Source of the DNA: Schaalia sp. lx-260
GTDB lineage: Bacteria > Actinomycetota > Actinomycetes > Actinomycetales > Actinomycetaceae
Reading direction: 5' to 3'
NCBI RefSeq assembly: GCF_021083645.1
Contig: NZ_JAJNRQ010000004.1
Span: forward strand, 1-64,000
Length of the DNA stretch: 64,000 bases
Shown here: positions 30,518 to 39,723 of the stretch, one piece after another
Numbering within the stretch: position 1 is the stretch's first letter
Layout of the letters: every line of letters begins with the position of its first letter
Program-made: the position numbers and the translations under genes
Notes under the pieces: generated by a model
Told to the model about the DNA's origin: nothing
The model's input: the letters and a program-made list of their open reading frames with translations, nothing else
The model's database searches: none

Positions 30518-30673
30518 CTACTTTGGCCAAGCAAGCCAAATAGTACAAGCGAAGCTTAAAACCCCAGCCAGTAAAGCAAAAAGCCAGAGTTTGTTTTCTT
30601 TAGCCTTTAATGCACCTAAAAGAATCAAGGTCACTCCTACGATGGCAGAAAGCACCATGACTGCAAAACCCAT
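30518..30673 (-). CDS. 51-residue two-helix membrane peptide of the bacteriocin operon
   Basis: The ATG at 30673 shares one base with the TGA of the ATPase gene (TGATG) and has AAGGA six bases upstream, so it is translationally coupled. The product starts MGFAVMVLSAIVGVTLILLG, has a charged turn (KAKENK), a second helix (LWLFALLAGVLSF), and ends WLAWPK. As the last gene of the cluster it could be the immunity protein or a transporter accessory subunit. No family was recognised. Confidence 0.75.
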   Translation of the reverse strand: MGFAVMVLSAIVGVTLILLGALKAKENKLWLFALLAGVLSFACTIWLAWPK

Positions 30674-31341
30674 CAGATTTCCTTTCGTTGAAGTGTAATG
30701 ACACGATCATGCTGTTGAGCAACGTAAAGATCATGAGTAACCGTAATAATGGTCGCCCCATTTTCTTCATTAAGTTTGAAAATTAATTCCATTATTCTGT
30801 CTTGATTTTCAACGTCTAGGGAAGCAGTAGGCTCGTCAGCAAGAACAAGTTCTGGATTCATCACGATTGCCCGCGCGAATACAGCTCTCGCTTTCTCACC
30901 GCCTGAACAATCCAATGGTTTCTTTCCGAGAATTGAGTTGATCCTTAGAGCAGTTACTACTTCATCAAATCGCTCGGATAAATGCCGCTTAGATTCTCTG
31001 GCATAAAGGAAAGGTAATTTGATGTTGTCCGCTAAACTCAGTGAGTTTATGAGTGCTGATTCCTGCAGCACGAAACCAATTTTTTGGTTCCGCGCAGCCG
31101 CCAATTCTCGATCAGAAAGCCCCGCTACAAATCTGCTTGAGAGATGGTAAGTTCCAATATAGTCGCGGTCAATTAAGCCAAGGATGTTTAACAGCGTACT
31201 TTTTCCAGCACCAGACTTCCCTACGATCGCAATTTTTTCCCCTTCTTGGACATTCAATGAAAAATTTTGCAGTAGCGTAACACTTGAAGTGCGCTTTTTG
31301 TATATCTTCTGTTCGATATCTAGATTGATGATTTCGTTCAT
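30673..31341 (-). CDS. ABC transporter ATPase, lactococcin-972-type export
   Basis: This 222-residue ATPase starts at MNEIINLDIEQK. Walker A is VGKSGAGKSTLLN, the signature is DCSGGEKAR, and Walker B is ELVLADEPTASLD, with the switch His in VTHD. It belongs to the MacB/LolD-like group paired with FtsX-type permeases; members next to lactococcin-972-like peptides are treated as bacteriocin exporters. Its ATG overlaps the TGA that would end the intact permease frame, evidence for their original coupling. Confidence 0.88.
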   Translation of the reverse strand: MNEIINLDIEQKIYKKRTSSVTLLQNFSLNVQEGEKIAIVGKSGAGKSTLLNILGLIDRDYIGTYHLSSRFVAGLSDRELAAARNQKIGFVLQESALINSLSLADNIKLPFLYARESKRHLSERFDEVVTALRINSILGKKPLDCSGGEKARAVFARAIVMNPELVLADEPTASLDVENQDRIMELIFKLNEENGATIITVTHDLYVAQQHDRVITLQRKEI

Positions 31342-32567
31342 CACTGCAATACTCCCACTGAGATCGGCACGCGTTTTATACGCCGCATGAGTACTTGGAC
31401 AATAATCAAAGAAAACAGTAAATTGCTTAATAAAGTGACTAGTAATGCGACTCAATCCATCATGATTAAACCGCCAGCAAAACCACAGGTGATAAACAAG
31501 GGATCTTTAGAAATCCAACTCTGATATCGATAGCATGTCGCTACCGCACAAATGCCCGCCAAAGAAATCGACGATAGCATCACATAATAGCCATAGAAAA
31601 TTTTACGAATTCCACGATAACTCAAGCCCACTAACAAATTGATAGTGAAATCTTTTATCATCAATTTCACCGCTACAAGCGAGCTCCAGATGGATACAAG
31701 TACAATAATCGCCAGTAAAATAGCGGCTACGATAAACAAAAACCATAGTGACGAGACAAAATACTCATTATAGAAATCAATGTTTTCTTGTTGACTAAAG
31801 AAATTTAGTTTAATTCCTACCGTCTTGTAAATACAGTCAGCTAATTTGGATATGCCTTCCTTGTTCGTATCTGTCACTACAAGATCCATCAATCCATTAA
31901 TTTTGAATGGAATACCAGCTTGTTTGATAAACGTTTCATTGACAGGTACAACTATCGAAAAATTGTAGTACTGCTTGGAATCAAGAGCATACAGATTAGA
32001 ATGGGCTGAATTCTGTCTAAGTATCCCAGAAACTCTGAACTCAATATTTCGATCTAATACCGGATCATGAACACTAAATTGTGCGCCAACTGGATATTCC
32101 TCAGCTAATCCTTTTCCAACTAAAACCGGTAGCACTGTCTCAGTTTCTAGTGAATATTGAAATGTCAGTCCACTACCATCCACATACTCAAAAGGGTTGA
32201 GATCTGCATACTTTTCATTCATGTATGCCACTGGCACTTTGATGCCGTTACGATTCCTGAGATCAACAATATAACCATCCGTAAATAACCCATACTGGTA
32301 ATTGTTATTCAGACGATCATATACATCCTGCATAGATTGCGCCGCGATGCTGTCGATATCAATATCTGATTTTGGGTCCAAATTAGCAATATAAACGCCC
32401 GCAGAATTTAGCCTGCTTACTTGACTGTATCCCTCGTTGGTAGAAACAATAGTGCGAGTCGTTGAAAACGCAATGTAGTTCGCCATTAACAACAATACAA
32501 GCATAGTCACTGCAACAATAGGTTTCTTGAAAAATATGCGAACTAGAAAAAATCTAAAAACTTTCAT
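31341..32567 (-). pseudogene. FtsX/MacB-like permease interrupted by in-frame TGA
   Basis: From ATG 32567 the frame encodes an N-terminal membrane helix, an extracytoplasmic MacB-like domain of about 230 residues, and helices near the C-terminus. A TGA at 31452-31454 stops it after GGLIMMD. The same frame continues for 36 more sense codons (VALLVTLLSNLLFSLIIVQV, then MRRIKRVPISVGVLQ) and ends in a TGA that overlaps the ATPase ATG. A single TGG to TGA change best explains this. Without the last helix the 371-residue product may be non-functional. It overlaps the upstream membrane gene by four bases. Confidence 0.8.
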
Positions 32568-33013
32568 TTTGCCCTCAGTAATAATGAACTAAGCAAAATA
32601 TAAGTAACTAAAACAGTCGATAAGTAGAAGCAGTTCTTTAGAGAATATGAAAATATATAGAATAAGAAACTACACATGACAAAACAGGCAGTCAGAACTA
32701 CTGAGCATGCAATAGCATATCTTAACCTTATTAACCGCAATCTATCCCCCACGATTATTCTGCATTTCACCTCGTCCTTAGCTTCATTTACGAGCTGATA
32801 ATGGAAAATCATGACAATTGCTGAAAAGGCTAGAATAAATACGACTTGGTGCTCTATTAAAAACCGTAAAAATCTCATCATCACATAGGAGTGATTTGAT
32901 TTATGTTCAACAAAAAGCAGAAAACCTGACAGCGAAAAACATCCAATATACAAAAACCCCAGTTTCAGGAGCCTCATCATTCTTAGCGGAGATTTTGCGA
33001 ATAGGCTTTTCAT
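32564..33013 (-). CDS. Four-helix membrane protein of bacteriocin operon
   Basis: This 149-residue hydrophobic protein has helices at about 15-33, 50-68, 97-115 and 126-145 and a basic N-terminus. Its stop overlaps the permease start by four bases (ATGA). In related clusters a long 'bacteriocin-associated integral membrane protein' occupies this place; here the membrane functions are divided between this gene and the permease. Base composition is AT-rich. Export or immunity is inferred from position. Confidence 0.7.
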   Translation of the reverse strand: MKSLFAKSPLRMMRLLKLGFLYIGCFSLSGFLLFVEHKSNHSYVMMRFLRFLIEHQVVFILAFSAIVMIFHYQLVNEAKDEVKCRIIVGDRLRLIRLRYAIACSVVLTACFVMCSFLFYIFSYSLKNCFYLSTVLVTYILLSSLLLRAK

Positions 33014-33114
33014 AAAGGCAACTCTCGTACCAAAGTTCGATATATGCTTTTAGCTCATGTGTAAGAAGCACTAGACTCGCGCCAAAACAATAAACATGGA
33101 CTATTTAATTGGTT

Positions 33115-33438
33115 CTATTTACTGTGTCCCCAATTGAACTTCGTTGTTTGGTTCCTGCTCCAGTCCCAAAGGTTATCCCAAACGGAACCGGTAACACGGC
33201 CTCGATTTACAGTCTTGTACATTAGAGTTTTTCCGTTACGCGAGTACTTAAACCACGCGTTCTTATAGCCTGAATCAGCATAGTTCCAAGCCGCTCCATT
33301 GTACTTAACTTGCAATACCTCAACCGAAGATGCACCGTTCAGATTGTTCCCAAAGGTAACAGCGTGAGCAGTGCCCGCACCTCCCAAAACTAGAGTTGCA
33401 ACGAGTGCTACGGAAGTAATCTTTTCTTTAAGCTTCAT
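33115..33438 (-). CDS. Secreted lactococcin-972-like bacteriocin precursor
   Basis: This 107-residue precursor has a clear signal peptide (MKLKEKITSVALVATLVLGG, then AGTAHA cleaved near residue 26). The mature 81-residue peptide has no Cys and is rich in Trp, Tyr, Asn and Lys (AAWNYADSGYKNAWFKYSR, WDNLWDWSR). Lactococcin 972 is a Sec-secreted, cysteine-free peptide that blocks septum formation by binding lipid II. Spacing of W-Y and aromatic pairs is similar, but the C-terminal half differs, so the assignment relies partly on the ABC/permease neighbours. AGGAGGTGA precedes the ATG. Confidence 0.6.
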   Translation of the reverse strand: MKLKEKITSVALVATLVLGGAGTAHAVTFGNNLNGASSVEVLQVKYNGAAWNYADSGYKNAWFKYSRNGKTLMYKTVNRGRVTGSVWDNLWDWSRNQTTKFNWGHSK

Positions 33439-33735
33439 TGGTTCACCTCCTTTCCCGTCACCTATGACGCGAATATAGTGCTCCCGCTCGTAAATTAGCG
33501 AGCCTTAGTAAATATATCAAACAAAATTAAAGATTTCAAATAGGTAATCCATTCGCTTCAACTGAAGCTATGTAGGTATAGCAGGGTTCATAATAGGGGA
33601 AATATGTGTCGAGGATGACGTCTGGCAGGGCTGTCGTTAGTGGCATGAAGTGCCCGTGTTGGTGTGGAGTGTAGAAGCGTGGATACACATACCCCAAAAC
33701 CGGCGCGCTAACTTTTCACACGCCGGGATAGTTAG
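33439..33735. other. Intergenic region between defence operon and bacteriocin gene
   Basis: This stretch of about 300 bp is AT-rich near 33495-33545, the likely bacteriocin promoter area, and holds the terminator of the defence operon at its right end. No small gene was recognised. Confidence 0.4.
33695..33726 (-). terminator. Terminator of the methylase-helicase-nuclease operon
   Basis: On the minus strand CCGGCG, a 15-base loop and CGCCGG are followed by TTTT, nine bases after the GIY-YIG gene stop. Confidence 0.7.
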
Positions 33736-34941
33736 TCACTCACTCGCAGTCTGGTTTCCTGTCCATTTGAAGGACTGCGTAACTTCGTCATAGATGAAAT
33801 CTGTGATGTCGCCACTAATGATCATCTGCACGGCTTGGTCGATAACCTGTGCTGGAACGATGAACCATTCAGATGGGTTATAGGATTCACGGTCAGTGTT
33901 GATCTGTGTCATGTCTAAACGTACGTCTGCGAAGACTCGGTGTATAAGATTTTCCAGCCTTGAGGGGCGTACATTGTAGACACGGTAATCTGCAACAATT
34001 TCCACAGGTGCCATCAGATATGTGGGATCGTGTTGCGCGTTGGCAATGCGCTGTTCAACTGTTGTCGTACAAAATCCAATCTTATGCAGGTGCGGTATCC
34101 CTTTAATGGTTGGATCTTGGCTTAAGGATTTGAGTACGTAAATATGTCCAGTTTCAACGTCCGCATCACCCAGTTCTGTCATGTCGATGGTGTGGTTGGC
34201 CGGGGCTATGGCGCGCCCGTTTTGTTCTCCCATGCGGATCGAAAGAGATGTCTTGTACATGGCAGATTCTGTGCCGTTTTCAAAGATGACTCGCAGTCGT
34301 TCTTTAGGGCGCTCACGTCCACCGACGTGTTTGTATTCGACCTCGCCGATTTCCGCGATGAAGAGCATGACGCCACCGAGGATGAAAAACCTTCCTGGTT
34401 TTATTGTGGATACCCCTTTGAAGGGAAGGATGACGGCGTCACCAGCGGCTAGTTCTGCGTGTTTGGCTTTGAACAAGTGCTCAAATTTCTCGAAGTCCTT
34501 GGCTTTTTCTCGTACGGCAATTTCTACGTCATCGAGGTTGCGTTTGACCTCTGGCAGTGAGGAAACGTCGAAGATGTCCTCGTTATTATCGAGCAGATCA
34601 AGCTCGTCCGCTTCAAGCAGATCATCTAGGTTTTCTGGTGCGGCTGGTGGAGCAAGCAGACCGAAGTCATCTAGGTCAGCAACGGCTTCAGCTTTTGCTT
34701 CGTTCGCTCGGAAACCATCGAGTCTAGCGCCGAGCTTTCGTTCGCTGACGTCATGGGTCGTGGAACTGGGAACTCGTCCGCGATCACGGTAGAACTCCGC
34801 GATCTCCATGAAGGCCCGCTCTAAACGATCAGCAGAGGTGATAGGTTGAGGTTTTTCTGGAGCGTCCAGCAAACCCTCAGTGTCACTTTCGAGCAGTTTG
34901 GCAAAGGCTTCTTCAAAAGCATCGTTTCCTTGTTCGCTCAT
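33736..34941 (-). CDS. GIY-YIG nuclease (T5orf172 type) of defence operon
   Basis: This 401-residue protein has an acidic N-terminal third containing a helicase-associated-like segment (ERAFMEIAEFYRDRGRVPSS), a middle beta-rich region, and a C-terminal GIY-YIG domain of the T5orf172/MUG113 group. Visible motifs are GHIYVLKS (265-272), HKIGF with Lys287-Ile288-Gly289 as the YIG equivalent, Arg298, catalytic Glu330 in RLENLIHRVF, and the terminal EWF at 358-360 typical of T5orf172. It is preceded by GGAGGAG and lies five bases after the helicase gene. The likely role is the DNA-cleaving subunit driven by the helicase. Confidence 0.85.
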   Translation of the reverse strand: MSEQGNDAFEEAFAKLLESDTEGLLDAPEKPQPITSADRLERAFMEIAEFYRDRGRVPSSTTHDVSERKLGARLDGFRANEAKAEAVADLDDFGLLAPPAAPENLDDLLEADELDLLDNNEDIFDVSSLPEVKRNLDDVEIAVREKAKDFEKFEHLFKAKHAELAAGDAVILPFKGVSTIKPGRFFILGGVMLFIAEIGEVEYKHVGGRERPKERLRVIFENGTESAMYKTSLSIRMGEQNGRAIAPANHTIDMTELGDADVETGHIYVLKSLSQDPTIKGIPHLHKIGFCTTTVEQRIANAQHDPTYLMAPVEIVADYRVYNVRPSRLENLIHRVFADVRLDMTQINTDRESYNPSEWFIVPAQVIDQAVQMIISGDITDFIYDEVTQSFKWTGNQTASE

Positions 34942-34946
34942 GCGTT

Positions 34947-36932
34947 TTACTCCTCCTTCGCTTTCTGCTGCGCCACAGCCTGTTGACGCTCACGCTTCAG
35001 CTTTTGCAATACCAGCAGCGCTTCTGCGTATTTGCGTTCGGTAGCATCTTCAGAGCGCCGGTCAGGACGTTTACCACCATGGGTCTTTGACCATAGCTGG
35101 ATCTTGGGGAACAAAGCCAGTGCTTCATCCGGGGTGATCTGGATGCGAGTGGCAGCAATGCTGTCGGAAATGAGTCGTAGCACATTGGGAGTAACAGATT
35201 TCGACAGCACTTCAAAAGCACGTTGGAAGGGATTGACGCTATCAATCAGGTTGATGTGGATGTCGTCAATGTTGACGAATTTTTCACCCATACGCACGAA
35301 GCGTTTGTCCCCAACTTCGCGTACTTCACCATTTTTGATCACTGAGTCCACCACCACGTGTTGACGAACTTCTTCTACTTCTGTTTCGGTTAGGTCTGGG
35401 TAACGGTCACGAATAATCTTCGGGATGAGTACCTTGTTAGTGGTTTCGGCATCTAAGCTTCCGGCAGCAGCACGGACGAACATGTCGTCTTGAAGAATGT
35501 TTGCTTTCAAATCGTTCAAGTCAGCGGTGACGATTTGTCGCACACGGTCAGTGGAAGGCTCTTTGAACCCGCGAATCCGTAGCTTTCCTGGCTCATTCTC
35601 ATCATCGTCGCTGCGTTTGGTTTTGAACTCAAAGTTTTGTGCCAATACTTGTTCCATAAGTAAAGACGCGGTAATGGCTTTGAGCATGTTGTTGACTGTT
35701 ACCGTGACTTCAGCTTGTGAAGCGTCGGGTTCAGCGATAAGGTTCGTGAACTGTGCGCGGGGCTTGCCTTCGCAGTCACGGGTAACGCGCCCGATTATCT
35801 GAATGATTTCAGTTAGAGAAGCACGGTAGCCCACTGTCAGGGCATGCTCTGCGAAAGGCCAGTCGAAGCCTTCCTTGGCCATGCCCAGCGCAATGATGAT
35901 GTCCACCCCATCACGCTCTTGAGAAGCCACTGTGGAAAGGTAATGCAGCGTTTCAGCACGAGCTTTCTGGTCAGTGTCATCCACCAAGTCGGCGACCCGC
36001 AGGATTTGCCCGTTGTCGCGGCGGCGAACCTCAATGATCCCCGTATTCGGGTCGGTGCGTTCGACAACCCCAATGGCGTCTAGAAGGAAGCCTACTTCTT
36101 CCAGCTTGTCCTTGGTGGATTCACCGGAGTTCACATTCGGAATGTGAATGATGGTTTTCTTATCCAGATCCAGCACTTCATTGATGGCTTCGGTGTAGCG
36201 TCCTTGGTAGAAGTGGTGGCCGATCCCTAGAGCTTTGAGGAAGCGGTAGCCGTTGAGCTGGTCGTAATAGTTGAAGGTTACGGGGGTGAACTTCGCTTCG
36301 TCTGCCGGGGACAGCACCGGTACTGAGTCGCCCCGGAAATATGAGCCGGTCATCGCGACGATATGAGCATCGGAGCCGGCCATAATGTCATGCAGCAGCG
36401 TCCCTAGCCGGCTGGCTTCCAGATCAGCTGACACATGGTGAAATTCGTCGATCGCCAGTACTGTGCCGTTGAATGCCTCTGGTGCTAGTTTTTCGAATGC
36501 AAAACGTAGGGTGGCGTGCGTGCAAATGAGCACCGGGTCACTGCTTTGAAGGAAGTCAACGAATGCGTTAACTTTTGATTGTGACGAGCCTGGTGTGCAC
36601 AGATTATTCTTGTCTGGCACTTCCCAGTCAGCAAAAAATCCATGCTCGGTGAGTTTCGTGGGGGCAAAAGACGCACCGATGGAACGCTCTGGCACCGCCA
36701 CAATCACCTTTTTTCGCCCCTGGTTGTACAACTTGTCCAGGCCCACAAACATCAGAGCACGTGATTTACCCGATGCCGGTGGCGCCTTCACCAAAAGATA
36801 CTGGCGGGCACGTTGCTCAAAGACACGCCGCTGCATTTCACGCATGCCCATAGCGTCAGTATTTACCGAGGTACCGTCTTGGGCATACGACACATCAACA
36901 ATATTCGTGAATTCTTCAATTTTGGGGCTCAT
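34947..36932 (-). CDS. SF2 DEAD/DEAH-type helicase of defence operon
   Basis: This 661-residue protein has Walker A in KAPPASGKSRALM (Lys56), motif II DEFHH (Asp162-Glu163), motif III MTGSY and motif VI QIIGRVTRD. The C-terminal 250 residues are helical and may contact the nuclease or DNA. The ATG overlaps the methylase stop by four bases (ATGA), and the nuclease gene follows after five bases. The layout is analogous to ATP-dependent restriction systems such as CglI and NgoAVII, in which a stand-alone SF2 ATPase powers a separate nuclease; those use a PLD nuclease. Confidence 0.88.
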   Translation of the reverse strand: MSPKIEEFTNIVDVSYAQDGTSVNTDAMGMREMQRRVFEQRARQYLLVKAPPASGKSRALMFVGLDKLYNQGRKKVIVAVPERSIGASFAPTKLTEHGFFADWEVPDKNNLCTPGSSQSKVNAFVDFLQSSDPVLICTHATLRFAFEKLAPEAFNGTVLAIDEFHHVSADLEASRLGTLLHDIMAGSDAHIVAMTGSYFRGDSVPVLSPADEAKFTPVTFNYYDQLNGYRFLKALGIGHHFYQGRYTEAINEVLDLDKKTIIHIPNVNSGESTKDKLEEVGFLLDAIGVVERTDPNTGIIEVRRRDNGQILRVADLVDDTDQKARAETLHYLSTVASQERDGVDIIIALGMAKEGFDWPFAEHALTVGYRASLTEIIQIIGRVTRDCEGKPRAQFTNLIAEPDASQAEVTVTVNNMLKAITASLLMEQVLAQNFEFKTKRSDDDENEPGKLRIRGFKEPSTDRVRQIVTADLNDLKANILQDDMFVRAAAGSLDAETTNKVLIPKIIRDRYPDLTETEVEEVRQHVVVDSVIKNGEVREVGDKRFVRMGEKFVNIDDIHINLIDSVNPFQRAFEVLSKSVTPNVLRLISDSIAATRIQITPDEALALFPKIQLWSKTHGGKRPDRRSEDATERKYAEALLVLQKLKRERQQAVAQQKAKEE

Positions 36933-39679
36933 GCCTGCACCTTCCTGCTACGACGAGGCTTTTTAGTCGGTTTTACGGCTTCCAACTGAATCCGCTCTTC
37001 TTCAATCAACTGCTCATACAAAGCAAAAAGCATACTGAGCCGTTCTTCATCAGATTCAAAGGGCTTCTGACGGTAAATACGATCGACTGCTACATCGATG
37101 GCCGCGTGTGCTTCCCTGAGATCAAGTGGCATCCTATCTGGATCGTAAAGTTCAGCCAGCGTGCACTCACAGTAATATTCGCGAACATCCAACACCCGAA
37201 AGGCCAGCTCTGTCAGGTTCTGCTTAACGTGTTCGCTCAGGGGCGGGACGGGGAAATTGTTGTACACAATCGTGTTCGAATAGCGGTAGTCAGTCTTCAT
37301 TTTCCCGCCTACAGCGCGCGTCCACACCATGTGTATCCGAGACGTCAGCAAAGCAAATAGCCACGGCTGCGCGTCATAAACCGCATAAGCAGAATCCGAA
37401 ATAACAGTGTCTGAACCCAAATAGCCTATCGGAATATACTCGCGCCGCTCAGACGATACCCTCGGTACAATAATCGAATCAGTTGGCTTGTAGCGAGGCT
37501 CTGCAAACCTATAAGGCACATCTTCCAGAGCTTGGGTTGCTTGTTTCTTGCTTGCTAGCCGCGATTCGGATACCAGTTTAAATCTTCTTTTGAGTTCAGC
37601 AATTCCAGCTGCAGCAGATACCTCATCATCCTGAACCCAAATACAATGACGTAATTTTCCATTGATAAACTCATTTGAGCCACAATATTTTTTTATAAAA
37701 CGAGCAGCCTCAGGTTGCATGGCAAGCAAATCCCGACACTCTTGTTCCGAAAGTATTAGATGACCACCATCTGTTGGTTTTGAACCGAAAAGCATTTGAG
37801 GCATAAATCTAGCAATTGGTTTAGGACGAGAAGTCACAACAACATTAGAATTGTCAGACAAATACGGGCTAATGTTTTTAACCCTGACGCGCAAATCATC
37901 CTGGAATAGAAACTTTGCGGCGCTAGATGCGTTCCTTAAACTCATGACCACGACACTGACACCAGCATTGTGCTTGGCATTGTTTTGCCACTTAAATGAC
38001 GTGTAGGCGTAGCCAATTTCAATTCCCATTTCAAAAATTGAAGGAAATAATAGTCCGACATGCTCACCTTGAGTGATGGAGTTAGTTGTTACAAACGCCA
38101 GTCGCGCCTCAGTACCCTTGATATATTGAGCACCTTTAATAATCCAAAGTGTTACATAGTCGAGCTTTTTTGAGAATGGCTGATCTTTGAATACGTGAAT
38201 GAAGTCAGCTTTTTGAGTGGAATCCTGCATTGAACTTCCCACGTAGGGAGGATTGCCAATAAGGTAGAGCTCATCGCGTCCGTTGTTAGGGCAGACTTCA
38301 CTCCACTCAATGCGGGCAGCGTTACCGGCACGGATATGGCCGGTTTCTTTCAAAGGAATCAGAGGGATGGAGGTACCAAATTTCTCCTTGAACTCTTGAT
38401 TCATTTGATGCTTAGCAATCCACAAGGACAGAATTGCCACCTCAACAGCGAAATCATCAATTTCGATGCCGAAGAAGTTTTCAATGCTGATCTTAGAATC
38501 CGTGAACAATGTGGCGTATGCGGGGTTCAGGTCTGCTAATCGCTCTAAGATCGAATGCTCAAGTTTGCGAAGTTCCTTGTAGGCAATAACTAAAAAATTC
38601 CCAGATCCACACGCAGGATCGAAAACCTTGATTTGAGAAATGCGCTCTAATAGTTTTTCGAGTTGTTTTGCTTTGTCATAGTTTGCATCAAACTCTTCGC
38701 GTAATTCATCCAAGAAGAGGGGCTCTATGGTTTTGAGAATGTTTGGCACCGAGGTGTAGTGCTGTCCCAGGTCAGATCTTTTTCCCGGGGTAACGATTGC
38801 TTGAAACATAGAGCCGAAAATATCGGGGTTGATTTCCTGCCAAATCAACTTGCCAAGGTTAATAAGCATCGTGCGGGCCTGTTTCGTAAAAACAGGAACT
38901 GTAAGGGATTGATCTTTTGAAAACAAGCGCCCGTTGACGTAGGGGAAGGCTTGTAAATGTGAGGGCTTATCTTCGGGAGTTGCAGTATCAAGCGCTTCAA
39001 ATAGATCGGTTAAAAACTCTTGGGTATCAGAGCCGTCTTCTAAAGTTTGCGAACCAACTGCGTTGGTGAATTGATTTGGCGCGAAAATCCCCGTGTCCTC
39101 AGCGAAGTAGCAAAACAACAATCGGGTGAAGAATACGTTGAGACCGTGGCGACGTTCCGGATGATCCAAAAGCTCTGGGTTTGCGTGCAGTAGTTCATCG
39201 AAGAGTTTGCCCATCTGCTCTGCTGCTTTGACATCAGCGTGCGCTTCGGCCACATACTGGGTTTTTTCCATACCCGCCCACGGCAGGAAGAACGTGAAAT
39301 GCTTGGCGATATCTCGCAACGGAATAATCAAATTCTCGCCTGTTTTCATATCCCACGCGAGCATCTCGACATAATCGGTCACTATGATGAAACGCGGGGT
39401 ATAACGCTTCACGTGCGCTGCTGTGCGCAAACGTTCAATCTCCAACAATAGGTCTACGGAATCATCTGGCGACTCCTTAAAGTAGACTACATTCTTCTGG
39501 GCAACCTCACAAACCGGGTCTTCAGCAACATTGATAGCTCCAGAACGAAGCCGCGTAATACTGCTCTTCGGCTTTCCATAAGCGAGCAAGAGATCATAGA
39601 TGAACTCACGGTCATAATAGTCATGGTTACCCAAAGGTTTGACGCGTTCTTCAATCGCTTTAAGGTTTAGCCGAGCCAT
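36929..39679 (-). CDS. MmeI-family DNA adenine methyltransferase, nuclease motif not seen
   Basis: This 916-residue protein follows the MmeI (type IIL) plan: N-terminal domain, helical spacer, gamma-class methyltransferase with motif I FDPACGSGNF (Asp354) and motif IV NPPY (476-479), a target recognition domain, and a C-terminal MmeI-like region (IVPRVSSERREYIPIGYL; VGGKMKTDYRYSNTIVYNNFP; LYDPDRMPLDLREAH). In MmeI the N-terminal domain is a D-ExK nuclease; the corresponding strand here reads NVVYFKES with no ExK. It probably only methylates N6-adenine and sets specificity, while cleavage falls to the helicase and GIY-YIG partners. The basic tail is Lys/Arg-rich. Confidence 0.85.
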   Translation of the reverse strand: MARLNLKAIEERVKPLGNHDYYDREFIYDLLLAYGKPKSSITRLRSGAINVAEDPVCEVAQKNVVYFKESPDDSVDLLLEIERLRTAAHVKRYTPRFIIVTDYVEMLAWDMKTGENLIIPLRDIAKHFTFFLPWAGMEKTQYVAEAHADVKAAEQMGKLFDELLHANPELLDHPERRHGLNVFFTRLLFCYFAEDTGIFAPNQFTNAVGSQTLEDGSDTQEFLTDLFEALDTATPEDKPSHLQAFPYVNGRLFSKDQSLTVPVFTKQARTMLINLGKLIWQEINPDIFGSMFQAIVTPGKRSDLGQHYTSVPNILKTIEPLFLDELREEFDANYDKAKQLEKLLERISQIKVFDPACGSGNFLVIAYKELRKLEHSILERLADLNPAYATLFTDSKISIENFFGIEIDDFAVEVAILSLWIAKHQMNQEFKEKFGTSIPLIPLKETGHIRAGNAARIEWSEVCPNNGRDELYLIGNPPYVGSSMQDSTQKADFIHVFKDQPFSKKLDYVTLWIIKGAQYIKGTEARLAFVTTNSITQGEHVGLLFPSIFEMGIEIGYAYTSFKWQNNAKHNAGVSVVVMSLRNASSAAKFLFQDDLRVRVKNISPYLSDNSNVVVTSRPKPIARFMPQMLFGSKPTDGGHLILSEQECRDLLAMQPEAARFIKKYCGSNEFINGKLRHCIWVQDDEVSAAAGIAELKRRFKLVSESRLASKKQATQALEDVPYRFAEPRYKPTDSIIVPRVSSERREYIPIGYLGSDTVISDSAYAVYDAQPWLFALLTSRIHMVWTRAVGGKMKTDYRYSNTIVYNNFPVPPLSEHVKQNLTELAFRVLDVREYYCECTLAELYDPDRMPLDLREAHAAIDVAVDRIYRQKPFESDEERLSMLFALYEQLIEEERIQLEAVKPTKKPRRSRKVQA

Positions 39680-39723
39680 ATTTCAAATCTCCACATGCTT
39701 ATCTTCTACTGCTTTCCAAATCA

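Noticed and set aside
31452-31454. Programmed recoding (selenocysteine or read-through) at the permease TGA
   Set aside because: Tryptophan in a membrane-proximal position fits better than selenocysteine, and no SECIS-like structure was evident. A nonsense change is simpler.
34947-39679. Classical type III (Mod/Res), BREX or DISARM system
   Set aside because: The methylase is MmeI-like rather than beta-class Mod, the helicase lacks a fused Res nuclease, and the BREX and DISARM partner genes (BrxL/PglZ, DrmB/DrmC) are absent.
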